Virus record (IMG/VR): IMGVR_UViG_3300034152_000478
Location: 86,883-150,882 of that record
Source of the DNA: a virus
Direction: 5' to 3' (one strand)
DNA length: 64,000 nt
This document shows, one piece after another, positions 17,459 through 25,990 of this stretch. Both the position numbers and the translations under genes were made by a program. The stretch's first letter is position 1. Each line of letters opens with the position of its first letter. The notes under the pieces were generated by a model. That model was given only the letters and a program-made list of their open reading frames with translations. It was not told the DNA's origin and did no database searches.

Positions 17459-18324
17459 TTAACTCTCCTCGATAGAAAATCTGGCAGAGTAGGCGATTGA
17501 AAACCTGCGGCTCCTTTGTGACCTCCTCCACCTCTTGCCTTGCACATTTCTCCGCACTCAACATGCTCTTTGTTGCTATACAGTGACATTGTGTATTGGT
17601 TGCCATCAAAGACGAATGAAACGCAGAGATCATACTCGTCCAGAAGACCACCAAAAGCCAGAGAAGAAGCTCGACCGAGATTTATTGCAAACACACTGTA
17701 GTCTTCCAACTCAGTTTCAAATCCCCACGATTTCACATATTCCTTGTAAAACTGACTCTGGAATTTCTGTGCGATTTTCCCAGCTTCTATACAGTCTGTC
17801 ACTGCTTCCAGTGCTGCCTCTTGGCTGTAGTCAATAGCGAAAAGCTTGCTCCACACTTCCTCTTCGGGACCAGTTTCTCCCATCTCTATGCCCATTTTGA
17901 ATGGAATAGTATCTTCAATGGAATGAATCCAGCGATCCCAGTCATCAACGATTCTCAGCGCAAAAGGAATACTCACTTGCGGCATTATATATTGCCAGGT
18001 CAACAATGCGCCACATCCATCTTCGCTGCGTACACCAGGTAGACTGTGTTGTACGCCTTCTGGATCACCCTTAATAGCTGTCTTATGATGGTCAATCCAC
18101 GTTACATGTCGAGTTATAGCCAACAGCTTGTCCCAATCGCCGGGTTTTTGCAATGAGAAATCTATAATCCAAACTTCTTCGCCAGGCTCAATGTCATCAA
18201 ATGGCACTTCCCTATTGTAATCCATTTCCACAAACTTAATTGTGTACTCTTGGTGGCTTAAGCTTAGGCGAACCACGGCAGCAGCCGCACGTCCATCAAG
18301 ATCATTGTGATGTAGAACTATCAT
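17455..18324 (-). CDS. DHH/DHHA1 phosphoesterase
   Basis: 289 residues. HHNDLDGRAAAAVV at the start gives the DxD metal motif, WIIDFSL the next Asp, and TWIDHHKT the DHH motif; the C-terminus contains CKARGGGGHKGAAGF, the glycine-rich DHHA1 signature. Family members are nanoRNA or cyclic-dinucleotide phosphod­iesterases. It could degrade short oligonucleotides or a host signal nucleotide (the latter is speculation). Confidence 0.8.
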   Translation of the reverse strand: MIVLHHNDLDGRAAAAVVRLSLSHQEYTIKFVEMDYNREVPFDDIEPGEEVWIIDFSLQKPGDWDKLLAITRHVTWIDHHKTAIKGDPEGVQHSLPGVRSEDGCGALLTWQYIMPQVSIPFALRIVDDWDRWIHSIEDTIPFKMGIEMGETGPEEEVWSKLFAIDYSQEAALEAVTDCIEAGKIAQKFQSQFYKEYVKSWGFETELEDYSVFAINLGRASSLAFGGLLDEYDLCVSFVFDGNQYTMSLYSNKEHVECGEMCKARGGGGHKGAAGFQSPTLPDFLSRRVK

Positions 18325-18652
18325 CTTGTTCCTCTCTCAGATTGTTTAGTAGATCATCCAGAATCATCTTTACTTCTTGTCCAGGTCCTTCGTTGGCTAT
18401 TATCCAGTCCCGCTGTAGGACGATGGCTCGATCACTATGGTGTCGCTTCCAAAATGCGGCATCCATTTCGAAAGGCATCCAACCAAAGCAGCGTATGCGC
18501 AACAGCCTTCCCTCCTTGAAGAAGCCTGATGGTATATCTATTTTGCCATCCTCTGGAATCTCATCACAAAATATCAATTCGCTATTAACAGGCTTCTCAA
18601 AGTTAGGTTGCACGATAGCAATGATTGCACCCGGCAATGTTCGCACAATCAT
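18302..18652 (-). CDS. Unknown protein
   Basis: 116 residues, beta-rich N-terminal half (IIAIVQPNF, RLLRIRCFGW), acidic C-terminal tail. Overlaps the DHH gene by 23 bases and the APS kinase gene by 4. Not recognised. Confidence 0.6.
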   Translation of the reverse strand: MIVRTLPGAIIAIVQPNFEKPVNSELIFCDEIPEDGKIDIPSGFFKEGRLLRIRCFGWMPFEMDAAFWKRHHSDRAIVLQRDWIIANEGPGQEVKMILDDLLNNLREEQDDSSTSQ

Positions 18653-19383
18653 ATGATCTTCCTCTTTTTGAGATATTTAACAACTTGCTTTACGCACTGC
18701 TCAACAGTTTTCGATTCTGTATCTAATTTAAGCTCTGCTTCATAAGGTATTTCATATGGATCATCCACGCCAGTAAAACCCATTATTTCGCCACGTCTTG
18801 CTTTGGCGTACATACCTTTCACATCGCGACGCTCACATTCTTCAACTGAGCAATCAGCATAAACCTCAATGAAGTTGTACATGCGTTGGCGTAGTTCTTC
18901 ACGTGCCTCGCGGAAAGGCGATATGAAAGTACATATAGTAACTACTCCATTGCGAGCTAAGCGCTCAGCCACAAAACGAATGCGTTGCAAGTTCTCTGCT
19001 CGATCTTCTTTTGAAAAGCCCAGATCAGATGTCAAGTCTTCCCGTACAATATCTCCATCCAGACGTTCAACTTTGACACCAGCTTGTCTTAGTCGTTCGG
19101 CTGTGGCATCTCCAACGGTAGTTTTGCCAGAACAAGGCAGTCCCGTGAACCAAAGCACACAGCCAGTATCTGTCGTCACCGAGAATAGCTTATTGAAAAC
19201 GCAGTCGTATGCAAAGTATACTCCAGTTTTTGCTGTTTCCATTAAAAGACTAAACGTCACAGCCACATGAACGCTGCCAGTCAGGATGAATGACCCAATG
19301 AATTGGAATATCAGTGCAAATATTCTGTAGAGCCCAGCTTTAGTGAGTAGAATTCTGGGCTGAAGTTTTCTCCAATTCTTCAT
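18649..19383 (-). CDS. DUF2061-like membrane domain fused to adenylylsulfate kinase (CysC)
   Basis: 244 residues. Residues 14-65 hold two membrane helices with the DUF2061 pattern (KAGLYRIF, GSFILTGS, ETAKTGVYFAYD). Residues 75-240 are an APS kinase: Walker A GLPCSGKTT (81-89), LDGDIVRE, ISPFREAREELR and CSVEECERRDVKGMYAKAR. The kinase domain should make PAPS, the sulfate donor, from APS and would be held at the membrane. Usual CysC is about 200 residues; the extra length is the membrane part. The gene sits within sugar-modifying genes, suggesting sulfated glycans, though no sulfotransferase is recognised. Confidence 0.8.
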   Translation of the reverse strand: MKNWRKLQPRILLTKAGLYRIFALIFQFIGSFILTGSVHVAVTFSLLMETAKTGVYFAYDCVFNKLFSVTTDTGCVLWFTGLPCSGKTTVGDATAERLRQAGVKVERLDGDIVREDLTSDLGFSKEDRAENLQRIRFVAERLARNGVVTICTFISPFREAREELRQRMYNFIEVYADCSVEECERRDVKGMYAKARRGEIMGFTGVDDPYEIPYEAELKLDTESKTVEQCVKQVVKYLKKRKII

Positions 19384-19763
19384 ATGCTATCCTCCAACTC
19401 GTCAATGATTGCCTGTACTTCACGCGGCACCTCGCTGGACAAGCCAGCCCTGATCTCAGTGCCGGAAATACGCTTGACATCTTCGGGTGCTTCCACAATG
19501 TAGTATCCGACTTGTCTGCCTATAATCACACCATCTATGTCAGGTATGATAATCACCTTTAACAACCCAGACCGCAGCTCGTCTTCATAGCAAGCTTCTA
19601 TCATTCTCTTGCGTTGGAATGCTGACCATTTTTCATGGCCGTCTCTAACTGCCACACAAACTGGCTTTTTGTTCATCAGGAAAGTGTCGATAATGTGTTT
19701 ATGTCCACAGTGGAATGGACTCCATCTGCCAATGAATAGATTATACTTCACAAACTCCCCCAT
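19380..19763 (-). CDS. Nucleotidyltransferase (HxGH family)
   Basis: 127 residues with FIGRWSPFHCGHKHI (HxGH at 18-21), an internal QRKRMIEA block and ISGTEIR near the end, the two ATP-binding motifs of the cytidylyltransferase/NMN-adenylyltransferase superfamily. ISGTxxR is also seen in ATP sulfurylase, the enzyme preceding CysC, but this protein is far too small for that family. Overlaps the APS kinase gene by 4 bases. Substrate unknown. Confidence 0.6.
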   Translation of the reverse strand: MGEFVKYNLFIGRWSPFHCGHKHIIDTFLMNKKPVCVAVRDGHEKWSAFQRKRMIEACYEDELRSGLLKVIIIPDIDGVIIGRQVGYYIVEAPEDVKRISGTEIRAGLSSEVPREVQAIIDELEDSI

Positions 19764-20638
19764 ACGATCCCATTGTGTGCTAAATCAGGCACGTCTAAAA
19801 TCCTAATCTCGTGGCACTGATTCACTTTCTTGATTTCAGTTGTCCCAGTTACTCTTAGTTGATGGTTCAGCTCAGTGATGTGAATTGAATGGCTTCCTAC
19901 GCCTCTTACTACTCGTGGACAGTGCGTCGATGAGCCGACCAGTATTCTGTCCTTGCTAATAGCAAGTCCCCTTGTATATTTGCAATCCCCCTTATAGACC
20001 AACTCTTTGGCTCTTGCTCCACGTCGTTTCTGCATATTGTAGCGTCGTATCATAGACTTTGGCGAATGACAGAAGTACATAAAGTCGCCAACGATCGCCA
20101 CATTGTGCAATTGTGAGCCGACATGGACATTGTCAAGCACCTTAGTGAACCCAACATCGACACATTTAATGTTGCTTGGAAACTGGTAATTATGCTCGAC
20201 CACCCAGAAGTTTCCATCTTGTTTCCAGATTGAATTCAGGTGATTGTTCTTGTGGTTTTTATATCCTTTCTTGTCGTTCCATTTTCTGGCAAATCCCCAG
20301 GTGTATGGCTTAGCAAAAACGCCGCTTGTCCGCATGCGTTCTATGCGACCACGATACGTATTTACTATGTACAGCATTGAAGTTTCTGGATCATAGTAAG
20401 CCTGATGTACGCCATGGATCTTTGTCGGATATGTAGCTTCTACTTTGAATTTTTTGTTGAGTATAGCCACGGTGTCTGTTAGTTTTCTGTCACCGCTTCT
20501 TTGGCAGACGAACAAGAAATCTTCACTCCAAGATACACCAAAACAGCTATCCTTAAAAACCTTTTTGTACCTTCCTTTATGCACCAAAAATAGACCGCAG
20601 GGTGTTGCTACCAGGTATCTCAAATTTGAGGCTGCCAT
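19748..20638 (-). CDS. Beta-propeller-like protein, paralogue 3
   Basis: 296 residues from ATG 20638 (a GTG at 20659 is also possible). Repeating four-strand units suggest a beta-propeller. Marker motifs shared with the two proteins at 21279 and 22142: HQAYYD, VNTYRGRIE, HLNSIW, LHNVAIV, YTRGLA and a closing PDLAHNGIVW. No signal peptide. The blade pattern recalls DUF4915-type proteins of glycosylation loci. A sugar-binding or lyase role is possible but not shown. Confidence 0.6.
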   Translation of the reverse strand: MAASNLRYLVATPCGLFLVHKGRYKKVFKDSCFGVSWSEDFLFVCQRSGDRKLTDTVAILNKKFKVEATYPTKIHGVHQAYYDPETSMLYIVNTYRGRIERMRTSGVFAKPYTWGFARKWNDKKGYKNHKNNHLNSIWKQDGNFWVVEHNYQFPSNIKCVDVGFTKVLDNVHVGSQLHNVAIVGDFMYFCHSPKSMIRRYNMQKRRGARAKELVYKGDCKYTRGLAISKDRILVGSSTHCPRVVRGVGSHSIHITELNHQLRVTGTTEIKKVNQCHEIRILDVPDLAHNGIVWGSL

Positions 20639-21282
20639 ATCAATACACCTATTCCGCACCCTACTTTTCCATCAGGTCGCCTATGGCTGATTTCTCTTGT
20701 CTCAAACTGTCTCTTCACTCCCTCCCAGACTCTCCAGACGCGGAACTTCGGCCCGTGCTTATTCTTGATATCATGGAACACGATAATACCGCCAGGTCTG
20801 ACAAAACTTCGGTACATACACCAATCCTTGCGGCAGCCAGCTTCCGTATGATCACCATCTATAAACAACAAATCAAGCTGACGACACTTTAGTGCAGTCT
20901 CTACGGCATCTTGGCTCTCAATCTTATGAGAATCACCTATTATGATTTCATGTTTGAAAGTCGGCTTATGTCTCGGAATTGCTGACACAACACTTTGACC
21001 CGTGCCTTCCCACTGTTTGGGAGTCGGCATATCCATCCCAATACCAAAAACATTCTCGCTTTGCCAGCTCAACACATTGCCTATCAGCACAAAGTTGGCA
21101 CCATAGGCCAGCCCTATTTCCATGAAGTTAATCTGCTCAGTGCGATCTTTTAGATGGTTAGTGGCAAAATCCAGGAAGTCTACTATCTCCTTTTTGCGCT
21201 GCAATGAAGACTGAATCTTGCCTGTGACTTTCTTGAAATACTCAAGACGATCATATTCTGCAGCTATTAACTTCTTGTTCAC
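20620..21282 (-). CDS. Class I methyltransferase, CmcI/TylF-like, paralogue C
   Basis: 220 residues starting at GTG 21282, which overlaps the upstream stop (GTGA) and has GGAG eight bases before it. Motif I FMEIGLAYGANFVLIGN, then LLFIDGDHTEAGCRKDWCMYRSFVRPGG, the metal-binding Asp-Gly-Asp-His pattern of cephalosporin-hydroxylase/TylF-type O-methyltransferases. Closely related in layout to proteins at 23825 and 25991. Likely substrate is a sugar hydroxyl. Confidence 0.7.
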   Translation of the reverse strand: MNKKLIAAEYDRLEYFKKVTGKIQSSLQRKKEIVDFLDFATNHLKDRTEQINFMEIGLAYGANFVLIGNVLSWQSENVFGIGMDMPTPKQWEGTGQSVVSAIPRHKPTFKHEIIIGDSHKIESQDAVETALKCRQLDLLFIDGDHTEAGCRKDWCMYRSFVRPGGIIVFHDIKNKHGPKFRVWRVWEGVKRQFETREISHRRPDGKVGCGIGVLIWQPQI

Positions 21283-22145
21283 TTGTGTGCTCCGAACGGA
21301 ATGCCGTTGTGCGCCCAATCCAATTCCGAAATGAGTCGCAGACAGAATACCTGGTTCACTTGTGGTAATCTGATTACGTCTCTGATTTCCAGCGTCTCCT
21401 GGTCGACAATGGTCACATATCCAGCTCGATCATCTTTCCTCTCTTGTGGGGTGCCCCAGCATGATTGGCCTATCACGAAGAAGTCTGAGCCCACTGCGAA
21501 CCCACGAGGATAATCCTTGAAGTGTGGTTTGGGCAAATGAAACTCCTTGCGGCCGACTATTTGCTTGGTCGCCATGTCCATTTGAATCAGCGTGCGGTCC
21601 AATGACATTAGGCTGTACAGCATGCCGTCTCTAATGAAGATGTTGTGACCCTCGTTTTCAAGCTGGTAGGTATTGATTGGATGTTCAAGATCACTGTCAT
21701 AGAACTCTTGCACCCTGCAGTTGAAGTCACGCTTCCCATTCTGCTCACCGACATAGATACACTCGCCATATCTGTAGATCGAATTAATATGATTCCAGTT
21801 GTCGGATCGCCCGGTGTAGTTGAAGCTGGCAAATTCGTGCACCGCTGGGTCCCAAATCTCTACTCGGTTGCGGTCGGTATTAGTCATATAAAGTAGCTCG
21901 TGCTTGTCATCATACAGTGCTTGATGAACACGACACACGCTCTTTGCGGGCACTTTGTTAAGTAGCCGCAGACTGTGGTCAAACAGCCAAATTTCCGTAT
22001 GTAGCGTTGGATGTCGATGACAAACATACAGAGTGTATTCGTCCCAGCTAATGCCGTAGCAGGCTCCTCGCTGGACGAGGTGCACATTCTGACCGTCCAC
22101 GAAAAAGAGGCCGCGTGCTGTTGTTACCAGTAGTTTAATACTCAT
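21279..22145 (-). CDS. Beta-propeller-like protein, paralogue 2
   Basis: 288 residues. Shares with the neighbours the markers HQALYD, TNTDRNRVE, HINSIY, GHNIFI, YPRGFA and the terminal DWAHNGIPF. The start MSIKLLVTTARGLFFVDG corresponds to the openings of the other two (ATPCGLFLV, ATTPRGIFYID). Overlaps both neighbours by 4 bases. Function unknown, see paralogue 3. Confidence 0.62.
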   Translation of the reverse strand: MSIKLLVTTARGLFFVDGQNVHLVQRGACYGISWDEYTLYVCHRHPTLHTEIWLFDHSLRLLNKVPAKSVCRVHQALYDDKHELLYMTNTDRNRVEIWDPAVHEFASFNYTGRSDNWNHINSIYRYGECIYVGEQNGKRDFNCRVQEFYDSDLEHPINTYQLENEGHNIFIRDGMLYSLMSLDRTLIQMDMATKQIVGRKEFHLPKPHFKDYPRGFAVGSDFFVIGQSCWGTPQERKDDRAGYVTIVDQETLEIRDVIRLPQVNQVFCLRLISELDWAHNGIPFGAHK

Positions 22146-22987
22146 AGTACTATTCCGTTATGTGCCAGGTCAGGTTCTCCCAAGGCTCTCACTTCGTATA
22201 CTTGGTTGCCTTTGGGGATACAGACTGAGCCAATCTCTTTGAACTCTTCGTCCATCTTAATGATCCAGGCGTCAAATAGCTCCATGCGCTTCTCTCTGCC
22301 ACAGTGCATTGAAGCTCCCATTAGGAAGTAGCCGTCGCAGCGAGCAAGTCCCCTGGAATATGTACGCGGAAAGGCATCTTCAAAGCTTCTGTTTTGTACA
22401 ATACGATCTTCGACCATAGAGTACTTGGCTATCTCACTCGTCAATGATACGGTTGTATATATGAATTCGCCTTCAACGTACACATTGTGAATCTGACTTG
22501 CAACCACCCATGCTTGTGGACGACCCACTATCTCAGGAGGCATCTTAATTACCCTGGAAGGATGATGTTTCTTGTTGTGTTCACAGGACCACCAGCATTC
22601 GCCATCAAACCATACAGAGTTAATATGGTTGTAGTCGCAGCCTGCTACTGGGGTCCAGTTATTAACCAGTATCTTATTGCCAGCAATATCAAAAAAGTCA
22701 ACACGATTCTGGTGTGTGTTGGTTACGGCGATTGTCTTGGTTTTTGGATCATAGTGTGCTTGATGATTGTCTTTCACTTGTGGCAAATGCACTTCATCCA
22801 TCACGCCGAAATCTTCAGGGTGCAAGGAGACCATTTTAGTTTGAGTATTTTGATTTATCCGCTGAAAAGCAAAGATTCGAGTCTTGCTCCAGGTTAATCC
22901 GTAGACATGTCCCTCATAGACCAACTCACAGTCTCTACCATCTATGTAAAAGATGCCCCTTGGTGTCGTGGCTAAGCAGCGCATCAT
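22142..22987 (-). CDS. Beta-propeller-like protein, paralogue 1
   Basis: 281 residues from ATG 22987, which overlaps the upstream stop (ATGA) and follows GGAGGGAG. Markers: HQAHYD, TNTHQNRVD, HINSVW, IHNVYV, YSRGLA and a closing PDLAHNGIVL. Together with the next two genes it shows a local expansion of one family. No membrane segment or signal peptide. Confidence 0.62.
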   Translation of the reverse strand: MMRCLATTPRGIFYIDGRDCELVYEGHVYGLTWSKTRIFAFQRINQNTQTKMVSLHPEDFGVMDEVHLPQVKDNHQAHYDPKTKTIAVTNTHQNRVDFFDIAGNKILVNNWTPVAGCDYNHINSVWFDGECWWSCEHNKKHHPSRVIKMPPEIVGRPQAWVVASQIHNVYVEGEFIYTTVSLTSEIAKYSMVEDRIVQNRSFEDAFPRTYSRGLARCDGYFLMGASMHCGREKRMELFDAWIIKMDEEFKEIGSVCIPKGNQVYEVRALGEPDLAHNGIVL

Positions 22988-23823
22988 ATTAAATACTCCC
23001 TCCAGTTGTCTCTGATTTCCGGCAACCAATCATCTGTAAAGTCCACAAGTTCGTTGGGTAGTGCGACAGGCTGATTTCTCAACGGCTCTGTTTGTCCTTC
23101 AGCAAATCCATCTATTGTATTGCCCTGTGATGGCCAGCGTAAGAATCTCTCGTTGTACCATTTCGTTAGGCTTGGTCTATCAAACGTGAGCACTTTATCT
23201 CTTATAAGCCGGGGATGTTTTACCCAGCACAAGTGAGTCATTTGCGAACGCTTCCTTGACAGCGAGACACGCCTATCCTTTATGACATCTTTACCATCAA
23301 CCAGAAAATGATTAGACGCAGTATAACGCCCGCCTTTCTGAAAGCGGATAAACCGTCCCAGGTGCGACGCAGGGAACCACCAGCGAAGATTGTAGGCATA
23401 CTGATATTCTCCAATCTGTACGTGTTGAACCTCGTCATACATGCGGAAAATGCGCAAGATATCCCAGAGTCCCTCGCCCCCATAGAATTCGTCAGTGTCC
23501 ATAAGATGAATCACATCACCAGGCTCTATGTCTGAAAATTCCAGCAGGTAGTTCTTGTTAATGCCATGTTGAGCCTCTCTACTGTGCCCACGCATTCTTT
23601 CTATGGGAATAGGCGGTGCTATAAATATCTGATCAGGATACTTGGCCTCCATTTCCTTCAGTACAGCCATGGTGTTGTCGGTTGAGCGTTCTGGAAGATT
23701 CCGGTTGATAGCAAGCGATCCTTCTGCAATCAGAATTCTGTCGATATGCTCTATCCGATTCTCTATTACTCGTCTTGCCAGGTCTTCTTCATTGTAGACT
23801 TCCATTAAGCCTATAACACGCAT
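22984..23823 (-). CDS. Glycosyltransferase, GT17/GT2-like
   Basis: 279 residues from ATG 23823 with GGAGG upstream. Start RVIGLMEVYNEEDLARRVIENRIEHIDRILIAEGS, then a DxD-type MDTDEFYG motif, and a C-terminal half rich in Arg/Trp. The combination of an early NEE segment and IxxxDEFxxP-type acidic motif is typical of GT2 and GT17 enzymes. It would add a sugar in the pathway encoded around it. Confidence 0.65.
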   Translation of the reverse strand: MRVIGLMEVYNEEDLARRVIENRIEHIDRILIAEGSLAINRNLPERSTDNTMAVLKEMEAKYPDQIFIAPPIPIERMRGHSREAQHGINKNYLLEFSDIEPGDVIHLMDTDEFYGGEGLWDILRIFRMYDEVQHVQIGEYQYAYNLRWWFPASHLGRFIRFQKGGRYTASNHFLVDGKDVIKDRRVSLSRKRSQMTHLCWVKHPRLIRDKVLTFDRPSLTKWYNERFLRWPSQGNTIDGFAEGQTEPLRNQPVALPNELVDFTDDWLPEIRDNWREYLI

Positions 23824-23824
23824 A

Positions 23825-24427
23825 TTATCCTCCAACGTACACTACACCAAAACCATGAAAGCCAGTGGTATGCTTACAGCGCTTACGGATTTTCTCCCAG
23901 GCTTTTTTCGGCTTGTTGTTAACATCATCGAACACTATCAGTCCACCCTTTCGGACCAATGGCCTATACATGGTATAATCTTCCAGACAGCCCTCAACAC
24001 TGTGATTACCGTCTATGAACAGGAGATCAATCCCACGACCCTGTAGATCATCCTTGAGTTTATTTAGCGTTTTCTTTTCGTGTGAGTCGCCCTCAATAAT
24101 TCCCCATAGGAACTGTGGATTTAAGGCTGCGACTGCTTGGTCTGGGGGTAGCGTAGTGTGCTTATCATATGTCATATTGAAGATATCTATGCCAATTGCC
24201 ACTACTGTTTTGCCAGCTTGCAATAGACAGTTTCCAATCAACACAAAGCTGCCACCCATGTGAACGCCTATCTCTACAAAGACAACTTCTTTCTGTTCCT
24301 TGAAGTGCTGTAAGATAAAATCAACCAGCCTGCAGGCACCATGCTGTGTTTGCATAATGACTTCTCGGCGATCCTTACGCCCCTTGAGCAGTCGATTGAG
24401 TTCTTCCCTGATTTCTTTCTCGTTCAT
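23825..24427 (-). CDS. Class I methyltransferase, CmcI/TylF-like, paralogue B
   Basis: 200 residues. Motif I FVEIGVHMGGSFVLIGNCLL, LLFIDGNHSVEGCLEDYTMYRPLVRKGG and VFDDVNNK. The layout is the same as the proteins at 20620 and 25991, including the phrase xFVLIGN/MGN. Overlaps the FkbM gene by 4 bases. Probably O-methylation of a sugar. Confidence 0.7.
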   Translation of the reverse strand: MNEKEIREELNRLLKGRKDRREVIMQTQHGACRLVDFILQHFKEQKEVVFVEIGVHMGGSFVLIGNCLLQAGKTVVAIGIDIFNMTYDKHTTLPPDQAVAALNPQFLWGIIEGDSHEKKTLNKLKDDLQGRGIDLLFIDGNHSVEGCLEDYTMYRPLVRKGGLIVFDDVNNKPKKAWEKIRKRCKHTTGFHGFGVVYVGG

Positions 24428-25056
24428 GGCTTACTAAAGAAAGTGTCTCCCTGACATTTGCCCGTTGCTTTATAGCCGTATGGGCGCAGCAGGGCTAAGG
24501 CTTCTTCAGCCCCCACCTGATGGGTTTCGATGCAGAATACTCGCGGCAAGACCGGACAGTCCTGAATACCACGAAGCGCTGCCAGCTCATTGCCTTCGAT
24601 ATCCAAAACAAACAAGTCGACTTCTGTTATTCCATGTCTTTCTATTAGTGTCTTGTAGGTTATCGTGTTTACTTTATGGCGTTCTAATCGAAGCTCACCC
24701 CTCTTAAGTGTGTCCCATATCTCCCACTTGTGCTTGAAGACAATCGACCCTCGTCCTGTCATTTTGTTTTTGTTGTCTGATTCATTCAGAGGCAGCATGA
24801 ATTCTACTTCTTCGTCGTCAGCATCACTCAGCGCATACTTAAGATTGAGACAGTTAGGCCGGTTCTTTTTCAGAGCACTGAAGCAATAGGGATTACATTC
24901 AATATTAATGCCGTGCCACTCGTTCTTCGCCTCAAACCAGCGACAGGTGCTGATAAACTTTCCATCATTGGCACCACACTCTATGAAAGTGCCACCTTTA
25001 TGCTTGCGTAGCCAAGGGAATCTCTTCAAAAGGGCTTCAGTCAGCTTTGTTTTCAT
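24424..25056 (-). CDS. FkbM-family methyltransferase
   Basis: 210 residues. Motif I GGTFIECGANDGKFIS, INIECNPYCFSALKKN, and the FkbM-type VDLFVLDIEGNELAALRG with the DIEGxE signature. It should methylate a sugar hydroxyl. Overlaps the dehydrogenase gene by 20 bases and the next gene by 4. Confidence 0.78.
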   Translation of the reverse strand: MKTKLTEALLKRFPWLRKHKGGTFIECGANDGKFISTCRWFEAKNEWHGINIECNPYCFSALKKNRPNCLNLKYALSDADDEEVEFMLPLNESDNKNKMTGRGSIVFKHKWEIWDTLKRGELRLERHKVNTITYKTLIERHGITEVDLFVLDIEGNELAALRGIQDCPVLPRVFCIETHQVGAEEALALLRPYGYKATGKCQGDTFFSKP

Positions 25057-25987
25057 TGCGATAGCGATTCTTTACCCAGTCTTGTTCTGGTCGATAGAAT
25101 GTGTTCAAAGCCTGGACCACCTGTAAGATGGCAGGGTCAAGCCCCAGCTCTTGACAACATGCCTCCAGCGCCCCAATGTCTTTCATGAAGCAGCTCCCAC
25201 CGGCACCACGCAGGCCGTCTGGTCCTGGCACGTAGGTGTGCGAAGGACCAATGCGATCATCGAGAGCAATGCCTCGCCGCACTACATCGTAATTACATCC
25301 AAGCATGCCAGCGATATCGTAATAGAAGTTGAAGAGCATTAGCTTGGTAAACAATGTGACATTAGATCCATATTTGATTAGCTCGGCCGCCGTGTTAATG
25401 CAAAGAATCAGGCGATCATCAAAATTACAGACATGTGGATTGGTGTTGATTCTGCGTAGGACATCCACCAGTCTCGTGTCATGCGCTTCATCGCTCCCAA
25501 TTACAACCCTTGTGGCATCCATTAGTGTTCCAACAGGATCAGCTTCGGTCAAGAATTCCGGGCTGAAGTGTAAATGTAGGCCACGAAATTGTGTAGCAAA
25601 TTTACTTGTTGTGCCTGGTGGCACCGTAGACTTGATGCACACAGGTAGGCGTCCATTCGCTTCTATCGCGTGCAGAATGTTCAGCTTATTGAGAACATCC
25701 TTGACAATAGATAGATTGGCTTTCTCACATCGTCCATCTTCACAGTAAGCCAGTGGCGGAGTTGGCACACATACCAGTACGATATCTGCACGTTCTACTA
25801 AATGATTCAGCGAAGGAACCGATAAAGGCAAATTCCATCCTGGAAATCTGCGTCCAAAATTAGGCTCTATATCATAGATAATGACGTTATGATATCCTCG
25901 ATTTCTTAATGCCACATAGTGGGCAGCTCCCACAAAACCGCCACCAACAATTCCAATAACTGGCCCAGGGAAATCTTCGCAGCCCAT
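25037..25987 (-). CDS. UDP-glucose/GDP-mannose dehydrogenase-like protein, short form
   Basis: 316 residues. NAD-binding loop IVGGGFVGAAH (12-22), CVPTPP, STVPPGTT (120-127), FSPEFLTEAD, the central-domain AELIKYGSN with Lys205, and the catalytic Cys266 in GGSCFMKD. These are the landmarks of nucleotide-sugar 6-dehydrogenases that make uronic acids. The family is normally 390-450 residues; the C-terminal sugar-nucleotide-binding domain is missing here, so substrate binding must differ or the protein acts as a variant. Confidence 0.75.
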   Translation of the reverse strand: MGCEDFPGPVIGIVGGGFVGAAHYVALRNRGYHNVIIYDIEPNFGRRFPGWNLPLSVPSLNHLVERADIVLVCVPTPPLAYCEDGRCEKANLSIVKDVLNKLNILHAIEANGRLPVCIKSTVPPGTTSKFATQFRGLHLHFSPEFLTEADPVGTLMDATRVVIGSDEAHDTRLVDVLRRINTNPHVCNFDDRLILCINTAAELIKYGSNVTLFTKLMLFNFYYDIAGMLGCNYDVVRRGIALDDRIGPSHTYVPGPDGLRGAGGSCFMKDIGALEACCQELGLDPAILQVVQALNTFYRPEQDWVKNRYRNENKAD

Positions 25988-25990
25988 AGT

